A stretch of DNA of 64,000 bases from Bacteroidota bacterium (GTDB lineage: Bacteria; Bacteroidota; Bacteroidia; Cytophagales; Cytophagaceae): positions 62,001 through 126,000 of the forward strand of contig JAEWAY010000012.1 in NCBI GenBank assembly GCA_023391415.1, read 5' to 3'. The first letter of the stretch is position 1; the number at the start of each line of letters is the position of its first letter. Made by a program: the position numbers and the translations under genes. The notes under the pieces are model-generated. The model made no database searches. It saw nothing but the letters and a program-made list of their open reading frames with translations, and was not told where the DNA came from. Of the stretch, positions 62,022-64,000 are shown piece after piece.

Positions 62022-63281
62022 ATGTATTTTTATCCGGATAGTCCAGAAAAATTCAGGGAAAAAGCGCTTCGCTGGGCCTCTGGTTTCGATACGTATATGT
62101 TTGTAAACGGCAACCGATATGATACCTTGCATGGTTGCTTTCCAGAAAAACTGGCTGTTGGCGCGCGGCGCGAGTTAAAGGCCGACGATCGTGTCTTTGA
62201 ACAACTGGACGCGTTTGCCGGCCAGCCGCACGGATGGATTTTTGGCTATCTCTCCTACGACGTCAAAAATGAGACGGAAGCGTTAAATAGTCAAAATCCG
62301 GATCGCCTGGCGTTCCCCACCGCGTGTTTTTTCGAACCGGAAGTTCTTGTTTCCTTTTTTGACCATGGGGTTCATATTGAAGCGGACGACGCCATCCGGA
62401 TTTACGATGAGATTAATTCATCTCCCGCTCCCTTTCCGATTCGTCTTCCCAGGGTTACTTTTTGTCCGGAGACGGGACGAAACGATTATCTTCGGACAGG
62501 TCGTCTGCTCAGGTCGCGCATAGTGGAAGGGGATATATATGAAATTAATTATTGTGTGCGCTACTACGCCGAACAAGTGGACTTGTCGCCCCTATCAGCC
62601 TATTGGTCTTTAAATGCCATATCTCCTGCTCCGTTTTCTTTGCTTTTTGAAAGCGGCGGACAAGCGATCATGTCCGCCTCTCCCGAGCGTTTTTTGAAAA
62701 AAACAGGCGATAGGCTTGTTTCTCAACCCATGAAAGGTACTATTCGCAGGGGGAGCACCATTGAGGAAGACGAATCATTAAAAGCGGCATTGCGCGCGAG
62801 TGAAAAGGAAATCGCCGAAAACATGATGATTATGGATTTGGTGCGTAACGACCTGGCCCGGGTTTGCAAGTCTGGTTCCGTAGTTGTTGAAGATTTGTTT
62901 GGCGTTTATACTTTTCCCAAAGTGCATCAGATGATTACCACTATAGCGGGCGATACGCGCCTGGACAGTACGATCGGGAAAATTCTTCGCGCCACTTTTC
63001 CGATGGGTAGCATGACGGGCGCTCCCAAGATCCGGGCCATGGAGTTGATCGACCAATATGAAGCTTTTTACAGAGGCGCGTTTTCCGGCGCGGCGGGTTA
63101 TATTACTCCCGACAATGATTTTGACTTCAATGTGCTGATCCGTTCATTGTTTTATAATAAAAGCGACCGGCATCTTTCCTTCGGGGTGGGTAGCGCCATT
63201 ACTTATGATTGTGAACTGGAGAAAGAATGGGAAGAATGCCAGTTGAAGGCAGGCATATTCAGACAGCTTTTTGGAGAATAA
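62022..63281 (+). CDS. pabB: Aminodeoxychorismate synthase component I
   Basis: A 419-residue chorismate-binding enzyme that makes 4-amino-4-deoxychorismate for folate synthesis. The active-site Lys of PabB lies in PMKGT (Lys238; usually PIKGT). 'ENMMIMDLVRNDLARV' (~266-281), 'GSMTGAPKIRAMELID' (~329-344) and 'GAAGYITPDNDFDFNVLIRS' are all present. The PIKGT-type lysine favours PabB over anthranilate synthase TrpE. The PabA glutaminase is not nearby. It follows the TPR gene by 8 bases. Confidence 0.93.
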   Translation: MYFYPDSPEKFREKALRWASGFDTYMFVNGNRYDTLHGCFPEKLAVGARRELKADDRVFEQLDAFAGQPHGWIFGYLSYDVKNETEALNSQNPDRLAFPTACFFEPEVLVSFFDHGVHIEADDAIRIYDEINSSPAPFPIRLPRVTFCPETGRNDYLRTGRLLRSRIVEGDIYEINYCVRYYAEQVDLSPLSAYWSLNAISPAPFSLLFESGGQAIMSASPERFLKKTGDRLVSQPMKGTIRRGSTIEEDESLKAALRASEKEIAENMMIMDLVRNDLARVCKSGSVVVEDLFGVYTFPKVHQMITTIAGDTRLDSTIGKILRATFPMGSMTGAPKIRAMELIDQYEAFYRGAFSGAAGYITPDNDFDFNVLIRSLFYNKSDRHLSFGVGSAITYDCELEKEWEECQLKAGIFRQLFGE

Positions 63282-63284
63282 AAA

Positions 63285-63320
63285 AATCCCGTTTTACGTA
63301 CGTTCACGGGATTCTTTCGA
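63285..63320 (+). terminator. Probable terminator after pabB
   Basis: Arms aatcccgt (63285-63292) and acgggatt (63306-63313) with an A-run before and a short T-rich stretch after. It lies between pabB and the convergent gene at 63346. Confidence 0.6.
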
Positions 63321-63345
63321 TAAGCGTCCGCGTCGGGTGGAAGTT

Positions 63346-63813
63346 TCAGACCATTACTTCGGGCAATACGCCCTCTTCCACAGAAATTTCGCTGATCAGT
63401 TTTTCTTCCAGCATACTGGCCCAGGTCTCCAGGTATAGTATGACATCTTCTCTGGCGTCTCTTTTCAGAAAAGGTTTATGATCCGACACTCTGGACAGGA
63501 TTTCCGAATCGCCCAGGTTTTCCAGGTTTACAATATCGCACAAGGTAAATCCAAGATCCAGAAGGGATTTAATGATCTTATCTATTTCATAATTTCCGTT
63601 ATCCTTATACAAATAGGCGAGCATCTCCCAGTCTCCATGCTTCTGGATGCCGTATTGATGGATTTGCTTTCTGTCGTGGCCAGTTACCACCTGCACCAGA
63701 TTCCCACAATTGCAGGCGCCAATGTTTTTCCAGTCATAATTGCTTTTACTCGCGGCGATTCTCTTGGAGGTTTCCCGCAGTACATTGATAAGTTCAACTG
63801 ATGCTGTAGCCAT
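63346..63813 (-). CDS. Conserved hypothetical protein
   Basis: 155 residues, cytoplasmic. The N-terminal half has 'LINVLRETSKRIAAS' and a 'GACNCGNLVQVVTGHDRKQIHQYG' segment with two closely spaced cysteines and several histidines. The C-terminal half has 'IIKSLLDLGFTLCDIVNLENLGDSEIL' and a helix 'DVILYLETWASMLEEKL'. The Cys/His set could bind a metal, but I do not recognise the family. It is convergent with pabB. Confidence 0.65.
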   Translation of the reverse strand: MATASVELINVLRETSKRIAASKSNYDWKNIGACNCGNLVQVVTGHDRKQIHQYGIQKHGDWEMLAYLYKDNGNYEIDKIIKSLLDLGFTLCDIVNLENLGDSEILSRVSDHKPFLKRDAREDVILYLETWASMLEEKLISEISVEEGVLPEVMV

Positions 63814-63933
63814 AATAGTACTTATTAAAATAATCTAACTTATACCTTAATATAACCCGGATACCAAAGGATAATGTTAAATCATATCTATATAGTGCAA
63901 TTGTTCCTGTCGGCGGTCGATGATCGTTTTTTT

Positions 63934-63961
63934 ATAAAAGCGGTTTTTTGAGCGCTTTTAT
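63934..63961. repeat. Inverted repeat at the right edge
   Basis: Perfect 9-base arms ATAAAAGCG and CGCTTTTAT, 10 bases apart, in the gene-free stretch after 63813. A possible gene start (ATG at 63978) lies just downstream, but only 23 bases of it are visible, so no call is made. Confidence 0.35.
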
Positions 63962-64000
63962 ATGAAATAAACCCAATATGATCAAAACTATGGGCGATTT

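Noticed and set aside
63978..64000. Possible gene start (MIKTMGD...) at the right edge
   Set aside because: Only seven codons are visible, too few to support a coding call.
1..64000. CRISPR arrays, tRNA or rRNA genes, prophage or defence genes
   Set aside because: No regularly spaced direct repeats, no cloverleaf with a GGTTCGA-type T-arm outside coding sequence, and no recognisable nuclease, methylase, integrase or phage structural genes were seen.

Overview
The window is a chromosomal segment of a Bacteroidota bacterium, most likely of the Cytophagales type (the phylum is well supported, the order is inference). The evidence is: Por/type IX secretion (T9SS) C-terminal sorting domains on at least three proteins; promoters of the Bacteroidetes form (TTTG, about 20 bases, then TAnnTTTG); a short 287-residue primary sigma factor; type III glutamine synthetase; a fused SpmA/SpmB protein; a Porin_10 outer-membrane protein; BshB1 of bacillithiol synthesis; and few Shine-Dalgarno sequences. 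Genes are packed tightly on both strands, mostly housekeeping. I saw no rRNA, tRNA, CRISPR array, prophage or intact insertion sequence. The only mobile trace is a 35-codon remnant resembling an IS1595-family transposase at the left edge.

Layout. 1-6.3 kb: truncated SRPBCC protein, transposase remnant, large T9SS cargo protein, DUF4142 lipoprotein, PEP carboxylase. 6.5-12.8 kb: DUF3945-type double-repeat protein with TruC, a secreted HExxH protein, a GH3 beta-N-acetylhexosaminidase, a MATE exporter and a flippase. 12.9-17.2 kb: sulfotransferase, Kup potassium transporter, thioredoxin, EF-P, cold shock protein. 17.5-24.7 kb: DUF349 protein, YqgE, PdxH, the minus-strand series TrxB - M23/LysM peptidase - BshB1, and the primary sigma factor. 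24.8-29.8 kb: rpsO-pnp with a strong hairpin between them, an LptF/LptG permease and a small secreted barrel-like protein. 29.8-35.6 kb: the packed series SpmAB - 3-methyladenine glycosylase - WG-repeat protein, and an LdtD-type L,D-transpeptidase.

35.7-40.1 kb is one plus-strand operon: miaB, an orphan sigma-54-type activator, lptE, an unknown gene and secG, closed by a strong terminator. 40.1-48.2 kb: unknown gene, groES-groEL, TerB-like protein, SRAP (HMCES/YedK) protein, HI0933-family flavoprotein, glutamine synthetase III. 48.4-55.6 kb: LTA-synthase-like membrane sulfatase with MtaB, two tandem paralogous T9SS cargo genes, a secreted protein of the family often misnamed 'asparagine synthetase B', and MiaE. 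55.6-63.8 kb: lpxK - porin - miaE on the minus strand, divergent from nif3-like - zinc-ribbon coiled coil - TPR protein - pabB.

Functional themes are envelope biogenesis (LpxK, LptE, LptF/G, L,D-transpeptidase, M23 peptidase, NagZ-like, SecG, LTA-synthase-like), tRNA modification (TruC, MiaB, MtaB, MiaE) and thiol redox (thioredoxin, TrxB, BshB1). The most unusual sequence feature is an intrinsic terminator at about 60537-60567 that lies inside the only usable reading frame start of the TPR gene, so its U-tract encodes part of the signal peptide. The tandem T9SS cargo pair, the orphan activator in the lptE operon, the unassigned 'AsnB-like' secreted family and the rpsO-pnp hairpin also deserve a second look. 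No obviously new multi-gene defence or mobile system was found.
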